A stretch of 64,000 nt of DNA from Blattabacterium cuenoti (GTDB taxonomy: Bacteria; Bacteroidota; Bacteroidia; Flavobacteriales; Blattabacteriaceae). The notes under the pieces are model-generated. The model saw only the letters and a program-made list of their open reading frames with translations, searched no databases and had not been told where the DNA came from. Position 1 is the stretch's first letter; each line of letters begins with the position of its first letter. The position numbers and the translations under genes were made by a program. Location of the stretch: positions 186,001-250,000 of the forward strand of contig NZ_CP059194.1 of the NCBI RefSeq assembly GCF_014251635.1, given 5' to 3'. Positions 52,457 to 62,112 of the stretch are shown piece by piece.

Positions 52457-53113
52457 ATGAAAAAATTTTTTTATTTTGTATTATTCTTTTTGATGTCATT
52501 ATTTTCTTTTTCACAAGAAAATAAGAAAGAAAAAGTAACAGAGAATGTGATTGAATATATTAAAAAATATGCTGTTTTTGCGATTGAAGAAATGGAAAAA
52601 TTTGGAATTCCAGCAAGTATTAAATTGGGTCAAGGGATTTTGGAATCTTCTAGTGGAAAAAGTTCTTTATCCAAAGCGACAAATAATCATTTTGGAATTA
52701 AATGTGGAAAAAATTGGATAGGAGATGTTTATTATCATGATGACGATCTTCCTAAAGAATGTTTTAGAAAATATAATTCCGTGCAAGAATCTTTTCATGA
52801 TCACTCTAAATTTTTACAGCAACCACGTTATTATAAATTGTTTTTTCTTAAAAAAAATGATTATCAAGCTTGGGCTACGGAACTAAAAAAAGCAGGTTAC
52901 GCGACATCTTTAAATTATGCAAATTTGTTAATTGATCAAATTGAAAAATATTGTTTATGGAAGTTTGATCAAAACACTACTTCTAGTATAGAAAAAAGAA
53001 TCGATCAATATTTGAATTATATAAAAAATAAAAATCAAGATTCGTTTTTCAAAATTCTTAGTAAAAAGCTCCGTTTTTTTATAAATTTTTTATCATTCAA
53101 AAAAATTGAATAG
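52457..53113 (+). CDS. Secreted glucosaminidase-domain (GH73-like) peptidoglycan hydrolase
   Basis: This is a 218-residue protein from the ATG at 52457, which opens a clear signal peptide (KKFFYFVLFFLMSLFSFSQ, residues 2-20). An upstream in-frame ATG (52406) would bury it behind a hydrophilic tail. The glucosaminidase domain (about 35-170) has IPASIKLGQGILESSSGKSSLS, with the catalytic Glu in ILES, then NNHFGIKCG, FRKYNSVQESFHDHSKFL, and AWATELKKAGYATSLNYANLLI. The C-terminal LysM repeats of relatives are missing. It cuts glycan strands of peptidoglycan in the periplasm, fitting a genome that keeps murI and dapD. Confidence 0.88.
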   Translation: MKKFFYFVLFFLMSLFSFSQENKKEKVTENVIEYIKKYAVFAIEEMEKFGIPASIKLGQGILESSSGKSSLSKATNNHFGIKCGKNWIGDVYYHDDDLPKECFRKYNSVQESFHDHSKFLQQPRYYKLFFLKKNDYQAWATELKKAGYATSLNYANLLIDQIEKYCLWKFDQNTTSSIEKRIDQYLNYIKNKNQDSFFKILSKKLRFFINFLSFKKIE

Positions 53114-53157
53114 TGTGAAAATAAATCATTCTTCGAATTATAAAATTTATTGAATAT

Positions 53158-53559
53158 ATGAATCCTAATAATTTAAGGTATAGTAAAAATCATGAATGGA
53201 TAGGTATGCTAAATGAAAAAAATCAAACTTATGTAGGGATAACTCATTTTGCTCAAAATGAGTTAGGAGACATTGTTTATTTAGACATAGAAGATTCCAT
53301 TATAGGAAAAAAAGTAAAAGCAGAAAATTCATTTGGAACAATAGAAGCGGTAAAAACTGTTTCAGATTTATTCATGCCAGTTTCGGGTTATATTCTTGAA
53401 ATTAATAATAAATTATCTTCACAACCAGAACTAATTAATAAAAGTTCTTATAGTGAAGGGTGGATTATTCGAATAGAAATTATAGACATCAAAGAATATG
53501 ATAAATTAATGTCTTCAAAAGAATACCAAAAATATATACAGGAACAGGAATCTAATTAA
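53158..53559 (+). CDS. gcvH: Glycine cleavage system H protein
   Basis: This is a 133-residue lipoyl carrier. NLRYSKNHEWI opens the protein and TYVGITHFAQNELGDIVYLDI follows. The lipoylated Lys is K66 in FGTIEAVKTVSD. The length is normal. It shuttles the aminomethyl group between GcvP, GcvT and the lipoamide dehydrogenase, linking glycine to folate one-carbon units. The other gcv genes are not here. It precedes ccoI by 21 nt. Confidence 0.95.
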   Translation: MNPNNLRYSKNHEWIGMLNEKNQTYVGITHFAQNELGDIVYLDIEDSIIGKKVKAENSFGTIEAVKTVSDLFMPVSGYILEINNKLSSQPELINKSSYSEGWIIRIEIIDIKEYDKLMSSKEYQKYIQEQESN

Positions 53560-53580
53560 TCATGAAATTATTGAAAGAAT

Positions 53581-55830
53581 ATGAAAGAACAAAATATTTT
53601 TGATTTTCTTGATGATAAAAAAATTTCAGATAAAATAATTGATTTTAACCATAAAAATATTACTAAAGTTCGTTTTTTAATTCCTTCTATTCATTGTAAT
53701 TCTTGTGTTTTCATTTTAGAAAGATTACCCAAGCTACATAAAAATATTTTTGATTCTACTATTGATTTTTACAGTAAACAAATTTGGATTACATTCAATA
53801 ATATTGAACTTAAACTGAGTGATATAGCTAAATTACTTGATAGTATGGGATATAGACCTTCGATTAATTTTGAATCGATAGAAAATAAAAAAAATAATAC
53901 GAATTTATTAAGTCGAAAATTAATAGGAAAACTAGCTATTTCTTTTTTTTGTTTTGGCAATATTATGCTTTTAGCTATACCGGAATATGTTGGTGCTCAA
54001 GAAGATATATGGTTTATGGAAAATCGTAATTTTTTTCGTTATTTAATGGTAATCTTATCTTTACCTGTAGTCATATTTTCTTTTACTGATCATATTAAAT
54101 ATGCTATATTAGGATTGAAAAAACATGTTTTGAATATCAATGTTCCAATTTCTATTGGAATATTGGTTCTTTTTTTATGGAGTTGTTATGAGGTTTTTTT
54201 TGATTTAGGTTCTGGTTATTTTGATAGTCTTTCTAGTTTTTCATTATTTCTACTTATAAGTAAAATATTTCAAATACATACTCATAATAAAATTTTATCT
54301 TTTGATAAAAATTACAAATCTTTTTACCCAGTTTTAATAACAAAAATACATAGAGATGAAAAAAATGAAAAAGAAGAAAAAATTTTGCTTTCTTGCTTGA
54401 AAGAAGGTGATCATATTTTAATCAGAAATGAGGAAATTGTTCCTGCTGATTCTGTATTAATAAAAGGAAATGCTGTATTAGATAACAGTTTTATTACAGG
54501 AGAATCCTATTTAATTCCTAAAAAAATAGGAGAACGAATCTATGCTGGTTCTAAACAAAAAGGAGAAGCTATTATTATAAAAGTGATCAAAAATGTAGAT
54601 CATAGTTATTTAAGTTTATTATGGAATAAGAATAAATTTAACCAGTTTCGTAGTAAAAAATTATTTGACTTGAATTCAATATCAACTAGATTTAGTCAAT
54701 ATTTTACTCCTATTATTTTGATAATTTCAATCATAACTGGAATATACTGGTCTTTTAGTAATGACGTTACAAAAATTTTTCAAACAGTTTTTTCCGTTTT
54801 GATTATTACTTGTCCTTGCGCTTTAGTTCTTTCTGCTCCATTAATTTTTGGAAATATTATACGTTTTTTTTCTAAAAAGGGTTTTTATGTGAAAGATATT
54901 TTCACAATGGAAAGAATGTCTTCAGCTAAAACTTTAATTTTTGACAAAACTGGAACTATAACTGATCCCAATAAAGAAAAAATATCTTTTGTAGGAAAGA
55001 TGAAATATGAAGAAAAAAAAATTGTAGCTTCTTTATTAAAAAATTCAATTCATCCTTTAAGTAAAAAAATATTATCAGAATTAACTATAAAAGATTTTTA
55101 TCTTATAAAAAATTTTAGGGAGATCATAGGGAAAGGATTAGAAGGAATCATAAAAGATATACCGGTAAAAATTGGTTCTTCAAAATATTTAGGGATTACA
55201 AAGAAAATAATTAATGAAAATAAAGAGAGTCAAACAACAGTTTTTATTTCTATAAATAATAAATTCGTAGGTTATTTTTTATTTAGAAATTGTTATCGTG
55301 AGGGAATAGAAAAAATGTTTCAAGATTTAAAAGAATATAAAATTATTATCCTTTCTGGAGATCATAATGATTTAGAAAAAAAATATTTACAGTCGATTTT
55401 ACCAAAATCAAGTCAAGTTTTTTTTAGTCAAAGTCCAGAAGATAAACTGAATTATGTTAAAAAATTACAAAAAAATGGAGAAGAGATTATGATGTTTGGA
55501 GATGGAATTAATGATTGCGCTGCGTTAAATCAAAGTGAAGTAGGAATTTCTGTATCCGAAAACCCAACTAGTTTTTTTCCAAATTGTGATGCTTTTATGC
55601 AATCTAATTGTTTGAATAAAATTTTTTTATTTTTGAAGATATCTAAAGTCTCTGCAAAATTAGTATTTTGTAATTTTATGATCAGTTTATTTTATAATAG
55701 TGTAGGAATCTTATTTGCAATTACCGGGAATTTAAGACCTTTTATCGCGGCTATTTTGATGCCTTTAAGTTCTCTTTCTGTTATTTTTTTTTCTATTCTA
55801 TCTACTTGGATCATTTCACGTAAATTTTAG
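53581..55830 (+). CDS. ccoI: Copper-type P1B ATPase of the CcoI group
   Basis: This is a 749-residue heavy-metal P-type ATPase. An N-terminal metal-binding domain has HCNSC (C39, C42). Eight membrane segments include the metal motif CPC (C411, C413). The phosphorylated Asp is D455 in DKTGT, NSIHPLSKK is the HP motif, and MMFGDGINDCAALNQSEVGIS is the hinge motif. CcoI-type ATPases supply copper for cbb3 oxidase assembly, and the immediate neighbours are ccoS and ccoNO. General copper export is the alternative. Confidence 0.92.
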   Translation: MKEQNIFDFLDDKKISDKIIDFNHKNITKVRFLIPSIHCNSCVFILERLPKLHKNIFDSTIDFYSKQIWITFNNIELKLSDIAKLLDSMGYRPSINFESIENKKNNTNLLSRKLIGKLAISFFCFGNIMLLAIPEYVGAQEDIWFMENRNFFRYLMVILSLPVVIFSFTDHIKYAILGLKKHVLNINVPISIGILVLFLWSCYEVFFDLGSGYFDSLSSFSLFLLISKIFQIHTHNKILSFDKNYKSFYPVLITKIHRDEKNEKEEKILLSCLKEGDHILIRNEEIVPADSVLIKGNAVLDNSFITGESYLIPKKIGERIYAGSKQKGEAIIIKVIKNVDHSYLSLLWNKNKFNQFRSKKLFDLNSISTRFSQYFTPIILIISIITGIYWSFSNDVTKIFQTVFSVLIITCPCALVLSAPLIFGNIIRFFSKKGFYVKDIFTMERMSSAKTLIFDKTGTITDPNKEKISFVGKMKYEEKKIVASLLKNSIHPLSKKILSELTIKDFYLIKNFREIIGKGLEGIIKDIPVKIGSSKYLGITKKIINENKESQTTVFISINNKFVGYFLFRNCYREGIEKMFQDLKEYKIIILSGDHNDLEKKYLQSILPKSSQVFFSQSPEDKLNYVKKLQKNGEEIMMFGDGINDCAALNQSEVGISVSENPTSFFPNCDAFMQSNCLNKIFLFLKISKVSAKLVFCNFMISLFYNSVGILFAITGNLRPFIAAILMPLSSLSVIFFSILSTWIISRKF

Positions 55831-55836
55831 TTGATT

Positions 55837-55995
55837 ATGTTTATGGATATATTAATTATTATGATATTATCTAGTATTTCTTTGGGAGCATTTTTTCTCA
55901 TATTTTTTTTAATTGGTCTTTATTCTGGACAATTTGATGATTATGAATCTCCTAGTGTTAGAATTTTAATTGATGATGATTTTGAAAAAAATTAA
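55837..55995 (+). CDS. ccoS: cbb3 oxidase assembly protein CcoS
   Basis: This is a 52-residue protein with one membrane helix (about residues 4-28) and a short acidic tail. SGQFDDYESPSVRIL matches the conserved CcoS motif GQFDDLEGPAxRIL. It is needed for cofactor insertion into cbb3 oxidase in other bacteria. It lies 6 nt after ccoI and 8 nt before ccoNO, the expected position. The start could be either ATG at 55837 or 55843. Confidence 0.9.
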   Translation: MFMDILIIMILSSISLGAFFLIFFLIGLYSGQFDDYESPSVRILIDDDFEKN

Positions 55996-56003
55996 ATTTT
56001 CTG

Positions 56004-58202
56004 ATGAAATTAAAAACATATTATTATAATAACAGTATTGTAAAAGCTTTTTTATATGCTACGATATTCTGGGCTATGATTGGATTTTTAGCTGGACTAT
56101 TTATAGCCTTATTATTATTTATTCCTGAAATTCCTGAATTTATTTTTGGTAATAAATTGAAGGATACTCAAGGGGTCATGGGGTTTGGTAGATGGAGAAT
56201 GTTACATACAAGTACTGCTATTTTTGCTTTTGTAGGAAATATTATTTTTACAGGTTATTATTATGCTTTACAACGTTTATTAAAAACGAGGATTTTTAGT
56301 GATATTCTCAGTTGGATTCATTTTTGGGGATGGCAAATATTTATTATCTCAACTTGGATTACTTTCTTATTAGGAATTAATACAAGTAAAGAATACGCTG
56401 AACATGAATGGCCTATAGATATAGGAGTATTGTTTATCTGGATTATTTACGGAATAAATATGATTGGAAGCATTCTGAAAAGAAAAATTCAGCATTTGTA
56501 TGTTAGCGTTTGGTTTTTATTAGGAACATGGGTTGCTGTAGGGATGTTACATGTATTTAATAATCTTGAATTACCTATATCTCTTTTATCTTTTAAAAGT
56601 TACTCTATATATGCTGGAGTACAAGATGCATTAATGCAATGGTGGTATGGACACAACGCAGTGGCATTTATTTTAACCACACCTATACTGGGTTTAATGT
56701 ATTATTTTGTTCCAAAAGCATCTAATCAACCTATTTTTTCTTATAAACTTTCTATTATACATTTTTGGTCATTAATATTTATATATATTTGGGCAGGACC
56801 TCATCATTTAATGTATACATCACTTCCTAATTGGGCTCAAATGTTGGGGACAATTTTCTCAATTATGTTAATTGCTCCTTCTTGGGGGGGGATGTTAAAT
56901 GGATTGCTTACTTTAAGAGGAGCTTGGAATCAAATGAATAAAAATCCTATTTTAAAATTTTTTGTGGTTGGAATTACTTGTTATGGAATGGCGACCTTTG
57001 AAGGTCCTATGTTAGCGACTAAAACTCTAAATTCTATAGGTCATTTTACAGATTGGGTTATAGCTCATGTTCATTTAGGTACTTTGGGGTGGAATGGTTT
57101 TATGGCTTTTGGAATTATATATTGGTTAACTCAAAAAATATGGAATACAAAGTTATATTCTATACTATTGGCTAATATTCATTTTTGGATGGGTGTTTTA
57201 GGTATTATTTTATATATTTTTCCTATGTATTTTGGATCTGTTTTACAATCTATTATGTGGAAAAAGTTTAACCCTGATGGAACTTTAGCTTATAAAAATT
57301 TTTTAGATTCTGTTTTATCTATTATTCCATTTTATAAAATGAGATTTGTAGGTGGATTTATTTACTTTTTTGGCTTTATTTTAATGATTTATAATATTTT
57401 TAAAACAATAAAACAAGGTAATTCATTAGATAATGAGGAATTTAAATGTGATCCATTTTATGATAGTTATAATAATAACAAAGATAAAGTAGAAACATTC
57501 CATAGTTGGTTAGAAAAAAAACCAATACAATTGGCTATTTTTTCTTTTATAGCAGTAGCTATTGGAGGTTTAATAGAAATCATCCCTACTTTAGTAATTA
57601 AATCTAATGTTCCTACAATTCATAATGTTAAACCTTACAAAGCCCTAGAATTAGAAGGGAGAGATCTATTTGTGAGAGAAGGATGTAATGCTTGTCATAG
57701 TGCACAAGTTCGTCCATTTAGAGATGAAGTCGTCCGTTATGGAGAGTATTCTAAAGCTGGAGAATTTGTATATGACCATCCATTCCTTTGGGGATCCAAA
57801 CGAACAGGTCCAGATTTAGCTAGAGAAGGAGGGAAAAACCCTAATTCCTGGCATTTTAATCACATGTATAACCCTCGTTCTACTTCTCCTGGATCTATTA
57901 TGCCAAGATATCCTTGGTTAATTTATAATAAATTGGACAGATCTAATACAGAAAAAAAAATGAGAGCTATGGTAAAATTAGGAGTTCCATATACTTTTGA
58001 ATATATAAAAAAAGCAAACCAAGATATGGATCATCAAGCAAGTCAGATTGTACATGATATTTATCAAGAATATCCAAGTTTAAAAAAAGAAATAGATCAA
58101 CAAAGAAAAATAGAAAAAGAAAAATTCATTCCATTGAAAGAAAGAGAAATTATAGCTCTTATTGCTTATTTACAAAGATTAGGGACAGATATTAAATCTT
58201 AA
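56004..58202 (+). CDS. ccoN: cbb3 cytochrome oxidase, fused catalytic and c-heme subunits (CcoNO)
   Basis: This is a 732-residue fusion. The CcoN part (about residues 1-470) has 12 or so membrane helices with heme and CuB His in MLHTSTAIFAF, QWWYGHNAVAFILT, WAGPHHLMY and AHVHLGTLGWNG. The CcoO part (about 490-732) has one membrane anchor and a single heme c site CNACH (C561, C564, H565), with the MPRYPW axial-ligand segment. It reduces O2 with high affinity in the cytoplasmic membrane. The fusion is typical of Bacteroidetes. Confidence 0.96.
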   Translation: MKLKTYYYNNSIVKAFLYATIFWAMIGFLAGLFIALLLFIPEIPEFIFGNKLKDTQGVMGFGRWRMLHTSTAIFAFVGNIIFTGYYYALQRLLKTRIFSDILSWIHFWGWQIFIISTWITFLLGINTSKEYAEHEWPIDIGVLFIWIIYGINMIGSILKRKIQHLYVSVWFLLGTWVAVGMLHVFNNLELPISLLSFKSYSIYAGVQDALMQWWYGHNAVAFILTTPILGLMYYFVPKASNQPIFSYKLSIIHFWSLIFIYIWAGPHHLMYTSLPNWAQMLGTIFSIMLIAPSWGGMLNGLLTLRGAWNQMNKNPILKFFVVGITCYGMATFEGPMLATKTLNSIGHFTDWVIAHVHLGTLGWNGFMAFGIIYWLTQKIWNTKLYSILLANIHFWMGVLGIILYIFPMYFGSVLQSIMWKKFNPDGTLAYKNFLDSVLSIIPFYKMRFVGGFIYFFGFILMIYNIFKTIKQGNSLDNEEFKCDPFYDSYNNNKDKVETFHSWLEKKPIQLAIFSFIAVAIGGLIEIIPTLVIKSNVPTIHNVKPYKALELEGRDLFVREGCNACHSAQVRPFRDEVVRYGEYSKAGEFVYDHPFLWGSKRTGPDLAREGGKNPNSWHFNHMYNPRSTSPGSIMPRYPWLIYNKLDRSNTEKKMRAMVKLGVPYTFEYIKKANQDMDHQASQIVHDIYQEYPSLKKEIDQQRKIEKEKFIPLKEREIIALIAYLQRLGTDIKS

Positions 58203-58215
58203 CAGATATAAAAAA

Positions 58216-58410
58216 ATGATAAGTTTTTTTAAACAATATTTTACAGGAGAAAAAAATATAGGTATTTTTCAATCTATCATGTTAATTTTATTTTCATTGG
58301 CGTTTTTTTTTGTAATATTTTTTGTTTTTTCAAAATCTAAGGAATATTATTATAAAATAAGTTTAATTCCCTTAGAACTAGAAAAAGAAAAAAAAAAGGA
58401 TAGGTTATGA
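58216..58410 (+). CDS. ccoQ: Small CcoQ/FixQ-like subunit
   Basis: This is a 64-residue protein with one membrane helix (about residues 18-41) and a charged tail. It has little sequence signature, so the name rests on its position between ccoNO and ccoP, its size and its topology. Its stop overlaps the ccoP ATG by 4 nt (ATGA), so the two are coupled. Confidence 0.65.
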   Translation: MISFFKQYFTGEKNIGIFQSIMLILFSLAFFFVIFFVFSKSKEYYYKISLIPLELEKEKKKDRL

Positions 58411-59294
58411 GATCTAAAATCTCTTCTTTTATTATGATACCTTCTTTTTTATCTGTTATAATATTCATGCTTTATGTGTTTTTTATAAGTTATAATCACA
58501 TATCTTATTTAGTACATCCTATTACTATATTTTTTTTTATTATAATTACGGTATTGTTGTGTATTTTGGAATCTATTAATAATTTGATTTTTAGGATACA
58601 ATTACGATTTCTTTCAGAAAAAGAAAGGAAAAAAATTTTTGAAGAAAATGAAGGAAATTATTTTTATAGGCTTTACAGATTCATATTTTACGATTATAAA
58701 AAAATCAATCATGATGAAGTTAAAAAAATAGATCATGGATTTGACGGAATTATAGAACTAGATAATCAATTGCCTATATGGTGGGTTCATCTTTTTTATC
58801 TTACAATTGCTTTTTCCGCGATTTATTTTTTTTCTTATTTATTAATAGATTATTCTAATCCTTATAAGGAATATGATATAGCTTATAAAAATCAATTAAA
58901 AAATATTGAAATTTTTGAAAAAAATACCCCACAGGTAACTATAGAGAATGCACGTTTTAAAGAAAATTTAATCAATAGTGGAAAAGTTCTTTTCGAGGAA
59001 AATTGTGCAACTTGCCATCAATCGGATGGTAGTGGGAATATCGGTCCTAATTTAACAGATGATTATTGGATCAATGCAAAAAATAAAGATTTATTTAAAA
59101 ACATATTTTATTTAATATGGAATGGAAGCGATAATAATCCAACTATGCGTGCTTTTGGTCAATCAGGAGAAATTAAAGGAAATGATATTGAAAAAATATC
59201 TAGTTATGTTTATTTTATCAATCAAAAATCTAATAAACCTTTAATAAGTAAGGCTCCTCAAGGTATAAGAAGAAGCGAATGGGGTAAGATATAA
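58407..59294 (+). CDS. ccoP: cbb3 cytochrome oxidase, c-heme subunit CcoP
   Basis: This is a 295-residue membrane protein. Two helices at the N-terminus (about 10-55) precede the CcoP N-terminal motif GFDGIIELDNQLPIWWVHLFYLTI with a further helix. A single cytochrome c domain has CATCH (C200, C203, H204) and the axial Met in TMRAFG. Many proteobacterial CcoP proteins are diheme; the monoheme form here is common in Bacteroidetes. It passes electrons to the CcoO heme. Confidence 0.93.
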   Translation: MRSKISSFIMIPSFLSVIIFMLYVFFISYNHISYLVHPITIFFFIIITVLLCILESINNLIFRIQLRFLSEKERKKIFEENEGNYFYRLYRFIFYDYKKINHDEVKKIDHGFDGIIELDNQLPIWWVHLFYLTIAFSAIYFFSYLLIDYSNPYKEYDIAYKNQLKNIEIFEKNTPQVTIENARFKENLINSGKVLFEENCATCHQSDGSGNIGPNLTDDYWINAKNKDLFKNIFYLIWNGSDNNPTMRAFGQSGEIKGNDIEKISSYVYFINQKSNKPLISKAPQGIRRSEWGKI

Positions 59295-59350
59295 ATAAGT
59301 CATCCATTAATTTCCCTATTTTATTTGCAAAAAAATTTAAAGTTTTAATT

Positions 59351-59806
59351 ATGAAAATTAAATTCAATTGGGATACTGGAATCGTGTTATCTTTAGTTGT
59401 TTTTATAATCTTTATTATTTACATTGCTTTCTTTTTTCCACATGTAGGAAGTCAACTTGTATCAGATAGATATTATGAAGAAGAAATGAAATATCAAGAA
59501 ATTATAAATGAGAAAAAAAATGTATTAGAACTTCCTATAAAAATAAAAGTTTTTATTTCCTATTCTGGAATTGAGATAATATTCCCTCCTGTTGAAAATG
59601 ACATTCGTGGTTTTTTCACTTTATTTAGATCTTCTTCCAAAGATTTAGATTTTACGCAATCTTTCAAAATATTGAAATCTTCCAAAAAAACATTGTTGAT
59701 TCCAAAAAAAATTTTAAAAAAAGGATACTATAAACTTATAATCAGATGGAAAACAGATAAAAAATATTTTTTTGAAAAAGATATTTTTTGGAATCAATAT
59801 GGATAA
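59351..59806 (+). CDS. fixH: FixH/CcoH-like oxidase assembly protein
   Basis: This is a 151-residue protein with one N-terminal membrane helix (about residues 10-30) and then a small beta-rich domain. NWDTGIVLSLVVFIIFI with SDRYYEEEMKYQEIINEKKN is the FixH signature. It assists copper and oxidase assembly. It follows ccoP after a 56-nt gap. ccoG, usually between ccoP and fixH, is absent. Confidence 0.88.
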   Translation: MKIKFNWDTGIVLSLVVFIIFIIYIAFFFPHVGSQLVSDRYYEEEMKYQEIINEKKNVLELPIKIKVFISYSGIEIIFPPVENDIRGFFTLFRSSSKDLDFTQSFKILKSSKKTLLIPKKILKKGYYKLIIRWKTDKKYFFEKDIFWNQYG

Positions 59807-59832
59807 AAAAATATTTTAAACATAATGACATA

Positions 59833-62112
59833 ATGAGAAAAAACATAAGTAATTTTCGTGAAGAATCTTTAAATTACCATAGTCAGTTTCCTTCTGGAAA
59901 AATACAAATTACCCCTACGAAAAAATATAGCAGTCAAAGAGATTTATCTCTTGCTTATTCTCCAGGAGTAGCTGAACCTTGTAAGGAAATTGCTCGTTCT
60001 TCTATAGAAGTATATAAATACACATCTAAAGGAAATCTTGTCGCCGTGATTACTAATGGATCTGCAGTTTTGGGTCTAGGTGATATTGGAGCGTTAGCTT
60101 CTAAACCAGTAATGGAAGGAAAAGCTCTTTTATTCAAAATATTTTCTGGAATAGATGTTTTTGATATAGAAATCGACGAATCTGATCCAGAAAAATTTAT
60201 AGAAACAGTAAAAGCTATTGCTCCTACTTTTGGCGGAATTAACCTAGAAGATATAAAAGCTCCAGAAGCTTTTGAAATAGAAAGAAGACTTAAAAAAGAA
60301 CTTAATATTCCTGTTATGCATGATGATCAACATGGAACAGCTATTATTTCAGGAGCAGCGCTGCTTAATGCTGTTACTTATGTTGGGAAGGAAATTCATG
60401 AAATTAAAATGGTAGTTAATGGAGCTGGTGCTGCAGCAATTTCTTGTGCGAGAACATATAAACAACTTGGAGTGAAACCTGAAAATATTCTTATGTTTGA
60501 TAGTAAAGGTTTATTACACATTTCAAGAAAAGATTTAAATAAAGAAAAAAAAGAGTTTTCCGTAAATATTTATCCAATTAAAAAATTGGAACAAGCTATT
60601 AATAACGCAGATGTTTTCATCGGTTTATCCATAGGAGGAATATTAACGCCTAACATGCTAAAAAGTATGGCTAAAGACCCAATCGTGTTTGCTATGGCAA
60701 ATCCTGATCCAGAAATAGATTATAATTTAGCAATTAAAGCACGTCCAGATGTTATTATGGCTACAGGAAGAAGTGATTATCCCAATCAGGTGAATAATGT
60801 ATTAGGATTTCCTTATATATTCAGAGGAGCATTAGATGTTCATGCTAATGTGATCAATGATGAAATGAAACTTGCGGCAGTACATTCTATCGCCTCTTTG
60901 GCAAAAGAACCTGTTCCGGAACAAGTTAATATTGTTTATAATAAAAAAAACATTTCTTTTGGAAAAGAGTATATCATTCCAAAACCTTTTGATAATCGCT
61001 TAATTACTCGTGTAGCTCCTGCTGTAGCAAAAGCAGCTATGGATTCTGGAGTAGCCAGAAATCCTATTTTAGATTGGAAAGTTTATCAAGAAAAGTTGCT
61101 CGATAGAATGGGATATGAAAGTAAAATGCTTCGAATGATTCAAAATAGAGCACGTACAAATCCTAAAAAAGTTGTTTTTTGTAATGGAGAAGAATACGAT
61201 ATTCTGAAATCGGTTCAAATTCTTCATGAAGAAGGAATTGTTTCTATTCCCATAGTTTTAGGAAATGAATACAGGATCAAACGTTTAATTAATGAAAATA
61301 ATTTAGATATTGAACTAGAGATTATAGATCCAGAAAAAGAAGAAAATATAAAAAAAGTAGAATATTTTGCCCAAATACTTTGGAAAAGAAGGAATAGAAA
61401 AGGTTTAACTTTATATGATTCCAAAATTCGTATGCGTACTAATGATCATTTTGGAGCTATGATGGTAGATCAAGGGATAGCAGATGCCGTTATTACAGGA
61501 TATTCCAGAAGTTTTTCATTAAGTTTACGTCCCATGTTAGAGGTTATCGGAAAAGCTGATTTTGTTCACAAAACAGCAGGAATGATGATATTACTAACGA
61601 AACGTGGCCCTCTATTTTTAGCAGATACAGCAGTGATTCCAGACCCAACAAGTAAAGAGTTAGCTAGAATAGCCTTAATGGCTTCTCATGTGGTTAAAAG
61701 TTTTGATATTGAACCACGTATAGCTATGTTATCTTTTCAAAATTTTTCATCTGATTCAAAAACATCTTTTAAAGTTTCTCAAACAGTATCTTTTCTGCAT
61801 AAAAAATATCCAGATTTGATAGTAGATGGAGAAGTACAACCTGACTTTGCTTTGAATGAATTTTTATTATCTAAAAAATTTCCTTTTTCTAAACTTGTAA
61901 AAAAAAGAGCAAATATTTTTATTTTTCCAAATTTAGAATCAGGAAATTTAACTTATAAATTTATTAGAGGTTTAGGTGATGTTCAAACTATAGGACCTGT
62001 AATGTTAGGAATGCGCAAACCTGCACATGTTATGCAGATGCAATCTAGCATAGAAGAAATAGTTAATTTAGCTACTTTAGCTGTAATAGATGCACAAATT
62101 AGAAAAAATTAA
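59833..62112 (+). CDS. maeB: NADP-dependent malic enzyme with phosphotransacetylase-like domain
   Basis: This is a 759-residue protein from the ATG at 59833 (MRKNISNFREESLNYH); an earlier ATG (59788) would overlap fixH. The malic enzyme part (about 1-410) has LAYSPGVAEPCKEIA, TNGSAVLGLGDIGALASKPVMEGKA, DDQHGTAIISGAALLNA and VVNGAGAAAISCA. The C-terminal phosphotransacetylase-like part (about 420-759) has VTGYSRSFSL-like ITGYSRSFSLSLRP. It oxidatively decarboxylates malate to pyruvate. The second domain is regulatory in related enzymes. It ends in a 14-nt convergent overlap with murI. Confidence 0.95.
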   Translation: MRKNISNFREESLNYHSQFPSGKIQITPTKKYSSQRDLSLAYSPGVAEPCKEIARSSIEVYKYTSKGNLVAVITNGSAVLGLGDIGALASKPVMEGKALLFKIFSGIDVFDIEIDESDPEKFIETVKAIAPTFGGINLEDIKAPEAFEIERRLKKELNIPVMHDDQHGTAIISGAALLNAVTYVGKEIHEIKMVVNGAGAAAISCARTYKQLGVKPENILMFDSKGLLHISRKDLNKEKKEFSVNIYPIKKLEQAINNADVFIGLSIGGILTPNMLKSMAKDPIVFAMANPDPEIDYNLAIKARPDVIMATGRSDYPNQVNNVLGFPYIFRGALDVHANVINDEMKLAAVHSIASLAKEPVPEQVNIVYNKKNISFGKEYIIPKPFDNRLITRVAPAVAKAAMDSGVARNPILDWKVYQEKLLDRMGYESKMLRMIQNRARTNPKKVVFCNGEEYDILKSVQILHEEGIVSIPIVLGNEYRIKRLINENNLDIELEIIDPEKEENIKKVEYFAQILWKRRNRKGLTLYDSKIRMRTNDHFGAMMVDQGIADAVITGYSRSFSLSLRPMLEVIGKADFVHKTAGMMILLTKRGPLFLADTAVIPDPTSKELARIALMASHVVKSFDIEPRIAMLSFQNFSSDSKTSFKVSQTVSFLHKKYPDLIVDGEVQPDFALNEFLLSKKFPFSKLVKKRANIFIFPNLESGNLTYKFIRGLGDVQTIGPVMLGMRKPAHVMQMQSSIEEIVNLATLAVIDAQIRKN

